DNA of 64,000 bases from Labrenzia sp. PHM005. GTDB taxonomy: Bacteria; Pseudomonadota; Alphaproteobacteria; Rhizobiales; Stappiaceae. The notes beneath the pieces were generated by a model. The model had not been told where the DNA came from, searched no databases, and was given only the letters and a program-made list of their open reading frames with translations. Numbering within the stretch: position 1 is the stretch's first letter; every line of letters starts with the position of its first letter. Below are positions 1-8,366 of the stretch, in pieces. Both the position numbers and the translations under genes were made by a program. The stretch spans positions 2,723,001 through 2,787,000 of the forward strand of contig NZ_CP041191.1 in the NCBI RefSeq assembly GCF_006517275.1. Reading direction: 5' to 3'.

Positions 1-1353
1 CGGTCGTGTCGGCCGGTCTGCGAAAGATTTGATCTCAGCGGCAATGTCAGCGCTATTTGCAATTGTCTGCCGGCTTGCTGCTGGAAAATCTGGTTTTGTT
101 GGAACCGTCTGCAGGATGTGTTGCCGCAACCGCTCGACTTTCAATACAGGTGCGGACACGCATCGCAGCAGATCCAGATAGGCAAGAGTGTCATTGTCGA
201 AATGGACGCCGTCTTTGAGCTTGCTGTTCAGCGCTCGCATGTAGAGCGGTCCCAGCAGGTTGCTCTTTTGAGAAACGACAGCCGGAGTCCTGTCCGGAAG
301 GTCAAAGAAAAAGGACCAGGCTGCAATCCAATCATCGTTGAGCGGGGCCCGGTTGGGTTCACCGTCCGACGTTTGTCCAAGAACGTCCTCAAGCGTGAAG
401 GCTTCGCCGTTCATCCGCTCTGACATTTCATAAAGTGGCCGGACCATTGCATGGCCAAACCGATAAGCTGCATGGGTAAATTCACTTGTGACCGGATTGT
501 TTTCATCAACTTCGAAAAGATACCGGTCGGGGTCCTGTGATCTGCTGTAGTAGTGATAGATGTTTGGATCCAGCAGCTTTTGCAGAAAGTCATTTCTAAT
601 GATGTTGCGGTAGACGTATAAAACGACCGCTTTGGCAAAGTTGAAATGGGTGTCGATGTCCGATCCCGGATGCTGTTCCTCCGAATAGCCAACGACAATG
701 TTGTGAAAGTGGGAGAATAGGGCGGTGAGCTGAGAGAGGATTGGATTGTTGTCGTTGCGCGCATCGGCAATGAGCGGACGGCCGCCCCGTTTGACACCGC
801 TGTCGTCATACTCCTGATACCGGCAGATGTCGCGCTTTGGCTGGTTCACTGTGCTCTTGTTGTGAGTCACAGGACCGAGTTTCAGCCGTGCATCGATGCC
901 TTTGAAATCACTTTTGAAATCATAACAATGCGCTGAAACCAGCGGACCGCTTCCATAAAGGGTGTTCAGCATCAAGGCATCGTTCTGAACATTCGTCCGA
1001 ACCTTCGGCGCCTCCATGTTGGGCCGGATTTCGCCATTGATTGTTATGTCGTGGGCAATCAGTTGGGCAAAATAGGTATAGCCCGCCGGAATGCGCGGGT
1101 TTTCGCCCCAGTTGCCGTAAACTGGGCCGCTTGTACCGGCGGCCTCCATGAGAAGGGCGATGTTTCTGAAAAGATCCTCAGTCCTGCGTTTATCCAGTTT
1201 TCCATTGGCTTCGATGCCGGAATAAAGATCTGCAGGCGCTGGCCGTGTGCCATTGGATAAGGCGGGGAAAGGAGAACGTCTTTTTAAAAAATTCGATTGT
1301 TCAAAGTCTGAGAAGACTGTTTCCAGTCTTAAAGTGCTTTTGAGTAAATGCAT
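1..1353 (-). CDS. Animal-type haem peroxidase (3' end outside window)
   Basis: The open frame runs from an ATG at 1353 to the left edge (451 codons seen), so the C-terminus is missing. GGGAAGG lies just upstream of the start. The residues match the animal haem peroxidase (myeloperoxidase/peroxinectin) superfamily. Q97 and distal H101 sit in YFAQLIAHDITING. A candidate catalytic R199 is in ADARNDNNP, followed by the usual helix LTALFSHFHN. The candidate proximal H301 is in YRFGHAMVRP. Such enzymes oxidise halides or organic substrates with peroxide. Bacterial members are often secreted, but no classical signal peptide is visible here. The gene stands alone; the next gene upstream is on the same strand about 340 bp away. 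Family call is firm, substrate unknown. Confidence 0.85.
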   Translation of the reverse strand, partial: MHLLKSTLRLETVFSDFEQSNFLKRRSPFPALSNGTRPAPADLYSGIEANGKLDKRRTEDLFRNIALLMEAAGTSGPVYGNWGENPRIPAGYTYFAQLIAHDITINGEIRPNMEAPKVRTNVQNDALMLNTLYGSGPLVSAHCYDFKSDFKGIDARLKLGPVTHNKSTVNQPKRDICRYQEYDDSGVKRGGRPLIADARNDNNPILSQLTALFSHFHNIVVGYSEEQHPGSDIDTHFNFAKAVVLYVYRNIIRNDFLQKLLDPNIYHYYSRSQDPDRYLFEVDENNPVTSEFTHAAYRFGHAMVRPLYEMSERMNGEAFTLEDVLGQTSDGEPNRAPLNDDWIAAWSFFFDLPDRTPAVVSQKSNLLGPLYMRALNSKLKDGVHFDNDTLAYLDLLRCVSAPVLKVERLRQHILQTVPTKPDFPAASRQTIANSADIAAEIKSFADRPTRP

Positions 1354-1520
1354 TACCCTTCCCCGCCTTAACCTGCCCTTCCCGAAAGAAAATGGGAAAG
1401 ACAATTCTTTCTTTGAAACGGGAATTTCCTCCTGTCCGTCTCATGAAAGTTTATGCTTTTTATTTTGCGCCTGCGTCGATGAGGCTTGTTGAATTTCTGG
1501 AAGCAGTAGACAGCTTGCAA

Positions 1521-1562
1521 CGTGATTCCATCGTGATTCCTGCTTATCACGGTTGGATCACG
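1521..1562. promoter_or_regulatory. Symmetric four-copy repeat, candidate operator of the peroxidase
   Basis: CGTGAT occurs at 1521-1526 and 1532-1537 and its complement ATCACG at 1546-1551 and 1557-1562. The spacers are 5, 8 and 5 bases, so the whole block is symmetric. It lies 170-210 bp upstream of the peroxidase start in a 344-bp gap (1354-1697) that otherwise shows no convincing gene. Two dimeric protein sites or a hairpin are both possible; function is inferred. Confidence 0.4.
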
Positions 1563-1658
1563 GCGAATTTTCATGGCTTTTCGGCCATTTTATTTGTCCG
1601 CGTTCTAAAGTCGTTCGAAGATGTGAAGCAACGGTGACACAAGGTGCGGTAAATTCGC

Positions 1659-1695
1659 AGTTTCACCCGCCTGGATTGCCGCCTGCCTGAAACTG
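1659..1695 (-). terminator. Weak stem-loop after the permease gene
   Basis: GCAGTTTCA near 1659 and TGAAACTGC ending near 1695 form a 9-bp stem directly 3' of the permease stop codon on the minus strand. No strong T-run follows, so this may be a processing or pause site rather than an intrinsic terminator. Confidence 0.35.
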
Positions 1696-1697
1696 CC

Positions 1698-2888
1698 CTA
1701 ATGCCCGAAGGTCCAGTAGGCTGCCAAGAGAATGGCCAAGCCGACTGTCGCTTGTAGGATAGAACCGCCAGCCAGGATTGCGGTCGCGTGGCCTTCGCGC
1801 ATGTCGCTGAGCGCGCTTTTGCGGACCAGCCAATAAAAACTGTCATTCGGCAATATGGCGACAAAGGAGCCGAGACAAATCGCCAACACCGCGGCAACTG
1901 GCGGCAATCCAGCAGCTATCACGATGGGGGCGGCGATCGGCGAAACCGCTGCAAATGTGGACATGCTCGAACCCTGAACAATCTTGAAAGAGGCGGTCAA
2001 GGCAAAGAGGCTCAGCAGGGCAAGGCTGCCACTTTGGCCTGCAAAGAAATTGCCAACCGGGACCGTCAGAGTTACGGATGCGCTGAGGGCGCTGGCAGCC
2101 CCGATTATTACGAGGAGTGAGCCACTCCGGCTCAGACCGGTCTCAAGGCACGCACGACGGTCGCGTGCGGGAACCATTGCCAGAGCCACTCCAGCAGCAC
2201 ACATAAGCGCGCCTTTCGGGTTCACAAGAAAACCGACGACGACATTCTGAGAGAAGTCAAAGCTGACGCCGAGTGCCAACAAGGCGCACAATGTGCCAAA
2301 GGGAATGAGGACCTTGAGCCGTGTCTTCGTGGTACCTGATGAAGGTGGTGCCGTTTCAGCTCGAAGTTCAACAAACCGCGCAAAAGCCAGACCAGCTGCA
2401 TAAACTGGCAGAAACAAAGCAAAACAAGTGATCAATAGCCAAGTGTCGCTCACGCCAATGCTGGTTGCGACAATGAGAGGCCCGGCTGGAAACAACAGTT
2501 TGAACCCGGCGTAAGAACCGAAAGCTATTTCCAGGCGGCGCCGTTTGCTCATCGGTGTGAGCGCTGCATAGGCGGTATCTGGACAGACCATACCTGCCGC
2601 AGCCAATGGAGACAGTCCGACTGCCAACAGGGGTGGTGCCTCCACTCTGATCCGGTCAATCGTGGCCGCAAGTGTGAACGAGGGGATCAGTATTAAGGCG
2701 AATTCCCCAATCGCAGCGCCCCAGCCAGCGTTGAACACAGCTACGAGCTCTTTGGCGGGCAGTCCGGCGGCCAAAAGCAGAACCAGTGTCGCGAGGATCA
2801 TCCAGACAGGCAACGGCAGACTTGGTGCGGTAAACCGGCGCCGCGTATTAGCTTGTTCCTGAGGGACTGTTATCGCGTTCTTGGTCAT
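1698..2888 (-). CDS. GntP-like inner-membrane permease
   Basis: A 396-residue, very hydrophobic protein with about ten to twelve predicted membrane segments and a short polar N-terminus (residues 1-25). The segment PNDSFYWLV near residue 350 resembles the NDS-x-FW signature of the GntP/gluconate:H+ symporter group, and overall length fits that family or a related ion-transporter family. Substrate cannot be read from sequence. The upstream GNAT acetyltransferase gene overlaps this start by 4 bases, so the two are probably translationally coupled. The permease might import or export the compound that the acetyltransferase modifies. The LysR gene diverging at 3694 is the likely regulator. The family assignment is moderate; another 12-TM permease family is possible. 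Confidence 0.6.
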   Translation of the reverse strand: MTKNAITVPQEQANTRRRFTAPSLPLPVWMILATLVLLLAAGLPAKELVAVFNAGWGAAIGEFALILIPSFTLAATIDRIRVEAPPLLAVGLSPLAAAGMVCPDTAYAALTPMSKRRRLEIAFGSYAGFKLLFPAGPLIVATSIGVSDTWLLITCFALFLPVYAAGLAFARFVELRAETAPPSSGTTKTRLKVLIPFGTLCALLALGVSFDFSQNVVVGFLVNPKGALMCAAGVALAMVPARDRRACLETGLSRSGSLLVIIGAASALSASVTLTVPVGNFFAGQSGSLALLSLFALTASFKIVQGSSMSTFAAVSPIAAPIVIAAGLPPVAAVLAICLGSFVAILPNDSFYWLVRKSALSDMREGHATAILAGGSILQATVGLAILLAAYWTFGH

Positions 2889-3550
2889 GCCCGAGCTCCA
2901 TGAACACGTTGTTCCGTTTCAAGACCGGCGATCGGCGTTCCATCCGAACCAGAACATTTGATCTCAGAGCGAGGCGGAAAAAGAGGTGGATCCGGCAGGA
3001 TCAGCTGCATGTAAACAACATCAATGAACTGGCCGAATTTATATCCGAGGCCCTTGGATAAGCCCCTGCGCTTGAAGCCGAATTTTTCGTGCAACGCGAT
3101 TGATCCGCTATTGGCACTGTCGCCAACCACAGCCATAACGGTCGCAAAGCGGTTTGACTGTTCCGCATACTTCAGCAGGGCACCGAGTAGCTGTGTGCCG
3201 ACGCCTTGCCTGGTCATGCTTGGGTCCATGTAGATCGAGACTTCTGCCGTGTAGCGGTAGGCAGACCGGTCTTTATGGGGGGCGAGATAAGCGTATCCCG
3301 CAATTTGGCCTGCGATGTCAGCTACGAGCCAGAGGTAGTTTTGGGCCTGAATAGCTTCTATCCGCTGGGCCATCTCCTGTTCATCTGGAGGAACTTCTTC
3401 AAAGGTGGCAGTGCCATGTTTGACGTAATGAGCGTAAATTGCGCTCACCGCAGCGACGTCCGCCGGCCTAACAGGGCGGATGTTGATTGTGCTGGTTTTG
3501 GTTGGCGCAAAATCTTCGGGCTGTCCATTGTCTTCCATTTGGTATGCCAC
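2885..3550 (-). CDS. GNAT acetyltransferase, phosphinothricin/methionine sulfoximine type
   Basis: This 221-residue protein is a GNAT-fold N-acetyltransferase. From residue 22 it carries the pattern INIRPVRPADVAAVSAIYAHYV, typical of the Pat/Bar/MnaT group that acetylates phosphinothricin, methionine sulfoximine and similar amino acids. The acetyl-CoA loop RQGVGTQLL is intact. The family is usually about 170-180 residues; here there is a longer N-terminus and a 40-residue C-terminal tail of low complexity. The GTG at 3550 has GGAG eight bases upstream; an ATG at 3538 is an alternative. It overlaps the downstream permease by 4 bp. Acetylation of a toxic amino-acid analogue is the likely role, by family analogy only. 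Confidence 0.8.
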   Translation of the reverse strand: MAYQMEDNGQPEDFAPTKTSTINIRPVRPADVAAVSAIYAHYVKHGTATFEEVPPDEQEMAQRIEAIQAQNYLWLVADIAGQIAGYAYLAPHKDRSAYRYTAEVSIYMDPSMTRQGVGTQLLGALLKYAEQSNRFATVMAVVGDSANSGSIALHEKFGFKRRGLSKGLGYKFGQFIDVVYMQLILPDPPLFPPRSEIKCSGSDGTPIAGLETEQRVHGARA

Positions 3551-3633
3551 TCAAACCGCTCCAATCTTGTTCAAAGGGCAAAACCAATTTCGAATGCGCG
3601 CCGAACGTTTGCTGTCGGACTGTGTTTTGCCTG

Positions 3634-3646
3634 CGATCAGTGATCG
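3634..3646. promoter_or_regulatory. Perfect palindrome between divergent LysR and GNAT genes
   Basis: CGATCA-G-TGATCG is a perfect 6-bp inverted repeat in the 143-bp gap between the GNAT gene and the LysR gene. A divergent intergenic position is where LysR-type regulators usually bind, so it is a candidate operator. No experimental support is visible. Confidence 0.35.
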
Positions 3647-3693
3647 TAGAGTGTTGAGATGCGGGCAAAAGACGGATTATCCTCAGTGTCATT

Positions 3694-4611
3694 ATGAGAA
3701 AAAGTCATGATACATGGTCGAAGAGCTCACTCCGTGCGATGCGGGCCTTTGAGGCAGCAGCTCGGCTTGGCAGTTTCACGGCCGCCGCAGAGAGTTTGAA
3801 TGTCACTCAAGGGGCCGTCAGCAGACAGATCAAGGAACTGGAAGGCGTCATCGGGAGGCCGTTGTTTCGGCGTTCAGGACCCCGTTTGTTTCTAACAGAA
3901 CAGGGCCGGGCATTTGCAGATCAGCTGGCTGAGATATTCGCGGATCTTCAGCAGGCTTTTTGGAACGTGCAAGGGTATGAGGAGACGGCTACGGTCACCA
4001 TTTCGACACTGCCGAGTGTCGCAACCCGGTGGCTTGCCGCACGGCTAAGTGAGTTTGACCGTGACTTTCCTGACGTTGACCTGAAAGTCCTTGCGTCCCG
4101 GGATTTGGCCGACTTCAGGACAGGTTCGATAGACGGGGCGATCCGCTTTGGGCAAGGCAATTGGCCGGAGGTTGAGGCTGAATATATTGGTGGTGAAACC
4201 GTGTGCCCGGTATGCACACCCGGCTTTGTTGCCGAACATAATCTCAATTATCCGGAAGACCTTCTGCAGGTCCGGCTGTTTCACAGCGATATGGAGGAAG
4301 GCTGGCAAGGATGGTTTCACCATGCCAGCGTTGTTCCGCCGCCGTCCTTACGCGGACCTCAGTTGGGCGATGATGCGGCCACGATGCAGGCTGTCTTGAA
4401 TGGGCAGGGGGTGGCACTGGGACGAACCTTGCTGGTTGCCGATGATCTTGCCGACGGGAAGCTTGTTCAACCCTTTCCCGTCTCTTTGCCGATTTCATTT
4501 GGCTATTGGTTCGTAACCGAAAAACCTTCGCGGGATGATCCGCATCTCATGGCAGTGCGGTCCTGGTTGATCGAACGGATCAGAAACACGTTGGAAGGGG
4601 AGATCGGCTGA
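3694..4611 (+). CDS. LysR-family regulator, GcvA-like
   Basis: A 305-residue LysR-type regulator. The winged HTH is at residues about 12-70 (LRAMRAFEAAARLGSFTAAA, then LNVTQGAVSRQIKELE), the form typical of the GcvA/AmpR subgroup. A periplasmic-binding-like effector domain follows from about residue 95 to 300. It diverges from the GNAT acetyltransferase/permease pair, the classical arrangement for a LysR regulator and its targets, so those are its probable targets. The M20 hydrolase gene ends 12 bp downstream in convergent orientation and is less likely to be regulated by it. No clear Shine-Dalgarno precedes the ATG at 3694. Effector unknown. Confidence 0.85.
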   Translation: MRKSHDTWSKSSLRAMRAFEAAARLGSFTAAAESLNVTQGAVSRQIKELEGVIGRPLFRRSGPRLFLTEQGRAFADQLAEIFADLQQAFWNVQGYEETATVTISTLPSVATRWLAARLSEFDRDFPDVDLKVLASRDLADFRTGSIDGAIRFGQGNWPEVEAEYIGGETVCPVCTPGFVAEHNLNYPEDLLQVRLFHSDMEEGWQGWFHHASVVPPPSLRGPQLGDDAATMQAVLNGQGVALGRTLLVADDLADGKLVQPFPVSLPISFGYWFVTEKPSRDDPHLMAVRSWLIERIRNTLEGEIG

Positions 4612-4623
4612 CCGGTTTCCTGG

Positions 4624-5793
4624 TTATTTTTCGGCTTCGGACAAAAAATCTTCAGCAAGCTCAACCCAGAACGCCGCACCAATGGGCAGGGCATCGTCGT
4701 TAAAATCGTATTCCGGGTGGTGCAGCGGCGGGTCATCATCCGTTTTGGCTGTGCCGAGGAGGAAGAAGCAGCCGGGTTTTTCTTCAAGGAAGTAAGCAAA
4801 ATCTTCGCTGCCCATCTCCGGGCTGGGTAAGGTTTTGACCTTGTCTTCACCTGCAAAGCGACGCGCGACAGATCTCATATAATCTGTTTCGCGCTTAGGA
4901 TTGTACATTGGCGGATACCCGCGCTCATAGTCCACATCGACCTGCATGCCATAACTTGCAGCCTGGCCTTCGGCTATCAGGCGGACACGGCGCTCCAACT
5001 CATCCCGCAGATTGTTATCAAACGCACGGATCGTGAGTTTCATCTCGGTGCTCGCAGGGATCACATTGCTGGCGATGCCGCCATTAAAGGCGCCGACCGT
5101 GATCACGGCCTGATCCATCGGATGTACATTTCGGGAGAGGATCGTCTGCAGCGCCATGATGATGGATGCACCACAAACGATCGGGTCGGACGCTGCTTGG
5201 GGTTGTGCTCCATGCCCGCCTTTGCCGATCACCGTGATGGTGCATTCATCGGCGGCTGCCATCATCGGACCGTCGATAAAGGCGAATTCGCCGAAGGGAA
5301 TGGTCGGATCATTGTGCAGGCCAAAAACAGCGTCGCACGGAAACCGTTCGAACAGGCCATCTTCGATCATCAGTTTGGCACCGCCGAAGTTCTCTTCAGC
5401 AGGCTGGAACAGGAGATGAACCGTGCCGTTAAATTGTTTCCGGTCTGCCAGACGTTTGGCCGCGCCAAGCAACATGGCCGTGTGCCCATCGTGGCCGCAG
5501 GCATGCATCATGCCTGGGTGCGTGCTGGCATAGGCCGCGCCCGTTTCTTCCTGGATCGGCAATGCGTCAAAATCGGCCCGGATGCCGATGCTGCGATTGG
5601 ACGTGCCATTGCGCAAGGTGGCGACAATTCCGGTCTTGGCGAGGCCTCTGGTCACCTCAAAACCCATGGCCGCTAGCTCACCTGCGACATAATCCGACGT
5701 TTTATATTCGGATAAGCCAATCTCCGGGATCTTGTGCAGATGGTGCCGTGTGGCAACGAGATCTGGATCGAAATTGGTGGTCTGTTTGGTCAT
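4624..5793 (-). CDS. M20-family amidohydrolase (hippurate hydrolase-like)
   Basis: A 389-residue M20D peptidase/amidohydrolase of the HipO/N-acyl-amino-acid hydrolase group. Metal-binding residues are visible in ACGHDGH (C99, H101, H104), QPAEE (E133, E134) and the C-terminal HHPEYDFND. KGGHGAQP near residue 191 belongs to the dimerisation/substrate domain. The ATG at 5793 gives a normal family N-terminus; an earlier in-frame start would overlap the upstream permease. It is last in the minus-strand amino-acid ABC operon, 38 bp after the permease stop. That suggests it releases free amino acids from an imported N-acyl or amide substrate. Substrate not determined. No signal peptide, so cytoplasmic. 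Confidence 0.85.
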   Translation of the reverse strand: MTKQTTNFDPDLVATRHHLHKIPEIGLSEYKTSDYVAGELAAMGFEVTRGLAKTGIVATLRNGTSNRSIGIRADFDALPIQEETGAAYASTHPGMMHACGHDGHTAMLLGAAKRLADRKQFNGTVHLLFQPAEENFGGAKLMIEDGLFERFPCDAVFGLHNDPTIPFGEFAFIDGPMMAAADECTITVIGKGGHGAQPQAASDPIVCGASIIMALQTILSRNVHPMDQAVITVGAFNGGIASNVIPASTEMKLTIRAFDNNLRDELERRVRLIAEGQAASYGMQVDVDYERGYPPMYNPKRETDYMRSVARRFAGEDKVKTLPSPEMGSEDFAYFLEEKPGCFFLLGTAKTDDDPPLHHPEYDFNDDALPIGAAFWVELAEDFLSEAEK

Positions 5794-5831
5794 GATCTTT
5801 TCTGAAATCATTTGTGAAATTGGCGCGTCGC

Positions 5832-6647
5832 TTAGGTTCCGCGGCTGGGGATGCGGTTTTCCAACAAGCGGAACAGCAATACCAGAATTCCCGTTAGGCA
5901 CATATAGATAAGCGCCAGGAGAAGCAGTGGTTCATAGGTGAGATAGGTGTCCTGGCGGACCCGGGAAATGATGGCGTAAGCGTCAACGACCGTGATGGTC
6001 GCGACGAGCGGTGTGGCTTTCAGTTGCAGCACGGTTTCGCCGCTGAGGGTTGGCAGCGCTCGGTAAATGGCCCGTGGCAACCAGATCCGCCGGAACATTG
6101 TAAAGCGGCTCATGCCAAAAGCACGGGCGGCCTCCAGCTCGCCACGCGGGACACCGGCAAAGGCGCCGCGCATCACTTCACCTTCATAGGCGGCAAACGA
6201 CAGCATCAACGCAGTGAAACCATAAGGCCAGGCTTGGCGCAAATATGGCCAGAACATCGACTGACGGATTTCCGGGTATTGCGCAAACACCGATCCGAGG
6301 CCGTAATAGAGGAGCCACAATTGCAGCAGAAGCGGAGTGCCGCGGATCAGCGTGCAAAAGCCCCTCGCTATGGCCGCCAGCGGCCAAGGGCCGGTGACCT
6401 GTACAAGACCAAGTGGCAAGGCCAACAGAAATCCAGCCGCGGCCGTTGAAAACAGGAGGAACAGGGTTTCGCCGATGCCGTAAATCAACTTGCTCTGGTA
6501 TTTCGGCAGCCAGTCCCAGCGCAGGAAATAAATGGCGCAGCCAACGATCACCCCAAAGACGGCAATCAGGAAAATCCTGTGTGGCTCCAACAGGCGGCGA
6601 GGCGGCGGCGGCACATAGGCCGGCATGGTGACTTTTGTCTCGCTCAT
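5832..6647 (-). CDS. Polar amino-acid ABC importer, permease (HisM-type)
   Basis: A 271-residue inner-membrane permease of the His/Glu/Gln/Arg/opine importer family. After a polar N-terminus (to about residue 25) there are five to six membrane segments. The cytoplasmic coupling loop is EAARAFGMSRFTMFRRIWLP near residue 170, the EAA motif that contacts the ATPase. It starts one base after the stop of the other permease (6649), so the two are co-translated and probably form the heteromeric channel. It is fourth in the operon ATPase-binding protein-permease-permease-hydrolase. Confidence 0.9.
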   Translation of the reverse strand: MSETKVTMPAYVPPPPRRLLEPHRIFLIAVFGVIVGCAIYFLRWDWLPKYQSKLIYGIGETLFLLFSTAAAGFLLALPLGLVQVTGPWPLAAIARGFCTLIRGTPLLLQLWLLYYGLGSVFAQYPEIRQSMFWPYLRQAWPYGFTALMLSFAAYEGEVMRGAFAGVPRGELEAARAFGMSRFTMFRRIWLPRAIYRALPTLSGETVLQLKATPLVATITVVDAYAIISRVRQDTYLTYEPLLLLALIYMCLTGILVLLFRLLENRIPSRGT

Positions 6648-6648
6648 G

Positions 6649-7377
6649 TCACACAGGCCCCGCGATGCCGCGTCTTGCGCGTCTTTCGATGATGGAGATG
6701 ATCCGGTTGGATACCAGCGTTAGCGTGAGATAGAGGACCCCGGCGGCGCAGAAGAAGAGCATGTAAGCTTTTGTACTGCCGGCCGCCTGCCTTGTGACAA
6801 GCGTCAATTCGCTGAACCCGACGACGGCCAGAAGAGCCGTGTCCTTTGTGGCAATTAGCCAGAGATTGGACAGGCCGGGAATGGCGTAGGGCAACATTGC
6901 CGGCAAAGTGATGCGGCGCAGGGTTTTGAAGGGTGACATACCGTATGCGCGGGCCGCTTCAATCTGGCCCGGCGGTATGGCCTTGATCGCGCCGCGAAGG
7001 ACTTCAGTTTGATAGGCGCCTTGGACAACGCCGATGACAAAAATCCCGGCAGCAAGGCCGCTGATGTCGACCCGTGGCAGACCGGCCAAGCCCAGAACCG
7101 CGTTTACCGCATCGGACCCAGCGTAATAAAGCAGAAGAATGAGAACAAGTTCCGGCACCGCACGGATGATCGTCGTATAGATTTCCAGCAAATCCCGCAG
7201 GATCGGGCCGCCATAAAGCTTGCCGAATGCACCGGCAATTCCGATCAGAAGGCCGAGACTGAAACCACCAACGGCAATCTGCAGAGACGCTGCAAATCCT
7301 TGCAGGAGCACGCCGCCCCAACCGGGTGGTGACAGTGCGAGGAGTTCGAGGTTCAAGAAACCGGCATCAACAGCCAT
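6649..7377 (-). CDS. Polar amino-acid ABC importer, permease (HisQ-type)
   Basis: A 242-residue permease paired with the next gene. It has the HisQ/ArtQ-type pattern with about five membrane segments and the coupling motif EAARAYGMSPFKTLRRITLP near residue 155. The ATG at 7377 is preferred over a TTG nine bases earlier because AAGGTGA lies at a workable distance upstream. A strong GC-rich hairpin (7410-7435) separates it from the binding-protein gene, probably lowering permease expression relative to the binding protein. Role: half of the transmembrane channel of the importer. Confidence 0.9.
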   Translation of the reverse strand: MAVDAGFLNLELLALSPPGWGGVLLQGFAASLQIAVGGFSLGLLIGIAGAFGKLYGGPILRDLLEIYTTIIRAVPELVLILLLYYAGSDAVNAVLGLAGLPRVDISGLAAGIFVIGVVQGAYQTEVLRGAIKAIPPGQIEAARAYGMSPFKTLRRITLPAMLPYAIPGLSNLWLIATKDTALLAVVGFSELTLVTRQAAGSTKAYMLFFCAAGVLYLTLTLVSNRIISIIERRARRGIAGPV

Positions 7378-7409
7378 CGACGGCAAATCACCTTAGTTTT
7401 ATCGAAGAA

Positions 7410-7435
7410 CCGCCGGCGTCAAATAACGCCGGCGG
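7410..7435 (-). terminator. Intercistronic GC-rich hairpin after the binding-protein gene
   Basis: CCGCCGGCGT and ACGCCGGCGG form a perfect 10-bp stem with a 6-base loop, 20 bp after the binding-protein stop codon on the minus strand. No long T-run follows, so partial termination or 3'-end stabilisation of the upstream message is more likely than full termination. Confidence 0.7.
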
Positions 7436-7455
7436 GGTTAGGTAGGTACTGGCCA

Positions 7456-8235
7456 TCAGCCGCCGTAGATGTCGAAGTCGAAGTAATTCTTGGAGAATTC
7501 CTCGTAGGTGCCGTTGGCGCGGATCGCGGCGATCGCGGCGTTGATCTTTCCTTTCAGCTCGTCTTCGCCCTTGCGCAGACCGACGCCAACACCGGCGCCG
7601 AGAATAGCCGGATCGTCTGCGACATTGCCTTTAAGCTCGCAGCAGGCGCCGGCATCGGATTTCAGGAAAGCATCCAATGCGATGGCGTCAGCCTGGACAG
7701 CATCGACACGGCCTGCAGCGAGATCCTGGTTGGCTTCGTCCTGGGTCTGATACTGCTTGATGTCGTCAGCGGTTGGGCCGAAATACTTGTCAGCATAAGC
7801 GGCATGGATGGTGGACACCTGCACGCCGAGGATTTTGCCGGAAAGGCCTTCTGGCGTAGCTTCAAAATCGTCGCCCTTGGCGCCAATGACGCTGGTCGGT
7901 GTGTTGTAGTACTTGTCCGAAAAGTCGATAGTTTTCAGGCGTTCTTCAGTGATCGACATGGAGCCGACGATCATGTCGATTTTGCCGGATGTCAGAGCCG
8001 GAATGATGCCGTCCCAGGCAACAGGAGTGATGACACAGTTGAGTTTGGCTTCGGCGCAAATCGCTTCCATGAACTCAACTTCCCAGCCAACCCATTTGCC
8101 GCTGGAATCTGGTGATGTGAACGGCGGATATGGTTCGGCAGCAACACCTACTTTGACGTCTTGAGCCAGCGCTCCGGTGACTGCTGTGGCACTCACTGCC
8201 GCTGCAACAAATGCTGCTTTGAAGATCTGTTTCAT
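7456..8235 (-). CDS. Polar amino-acid ABC importer, periplasmic binding protein
   Basis: A 259-residue SBP_bac_3 protein with a Sec signal peptide (MKQIFKAAFVAAAVSATAVT, cleavage after ALA near residue 25). KVGVAAEPYPPFTSPDSSGKW and GWEVEFMEAICAEAK are the usual N-lobe start of lysine/arginine/ornithine- or histidine-type binding proteins. ATG at 8235 has AGGGGAA upstream; a longer frame would lose the signal peptide. It sits second in the operon after the ATPase. Because the divergent operon encodes arginine transaminase-type enzymes, arginine or a related cationic amino acid is the best guess for the ligand, but this is inferred from context. Confidence 0.9.
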   Translation of the reverse strand: MKQIFKAAFVAAAVSATAVTGALAQDVKVGVAAEPYPPFTSPDSSGKWVGWEVEFMEAICAEAKLNCVITPVAWDGIIPALTSGKIDMIVGSMSITEERLKTIDFSDKYYNTPTSVIGAKGDDFEATPEGLSGKILGVQVSTIHAAYADKYFGPTADDIKQYQTQDEANQDLAAGRVDAVQADAIALDAFLKSDAGACCELKGNVADDPAILGAGVGVGLRKGEDELKGKINAAIAAIRANGTYEEFSKNYFDFDIYGG

Positions 8236-8366
8236 GCTGTTCCCCTGTTTTTCGGTTTGTTTGCCGGAAGGTCCGGCTTGACCAGCCCGCGCATGTGAGC
8301 CGCGGGATGCCCGTTCTTTAAAAACGCCCGGCCCCTGCCGTTGTCCTCCCGGCAAGGCCCGGCCCT

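Noticed and set aside
411..809. A 132-codon minus-strand frame
   Set aside because: It is in a different frame from the haem peroxidase, which is continuous through this region with all active-site motifs.
1392..1637. An 81-codon plus-strand frame upstream of the peroxidase
   Set aside because: It has no ribosome site or similarity that I recognise and overlaps the symmetric repeat; the gap looks regulatory.
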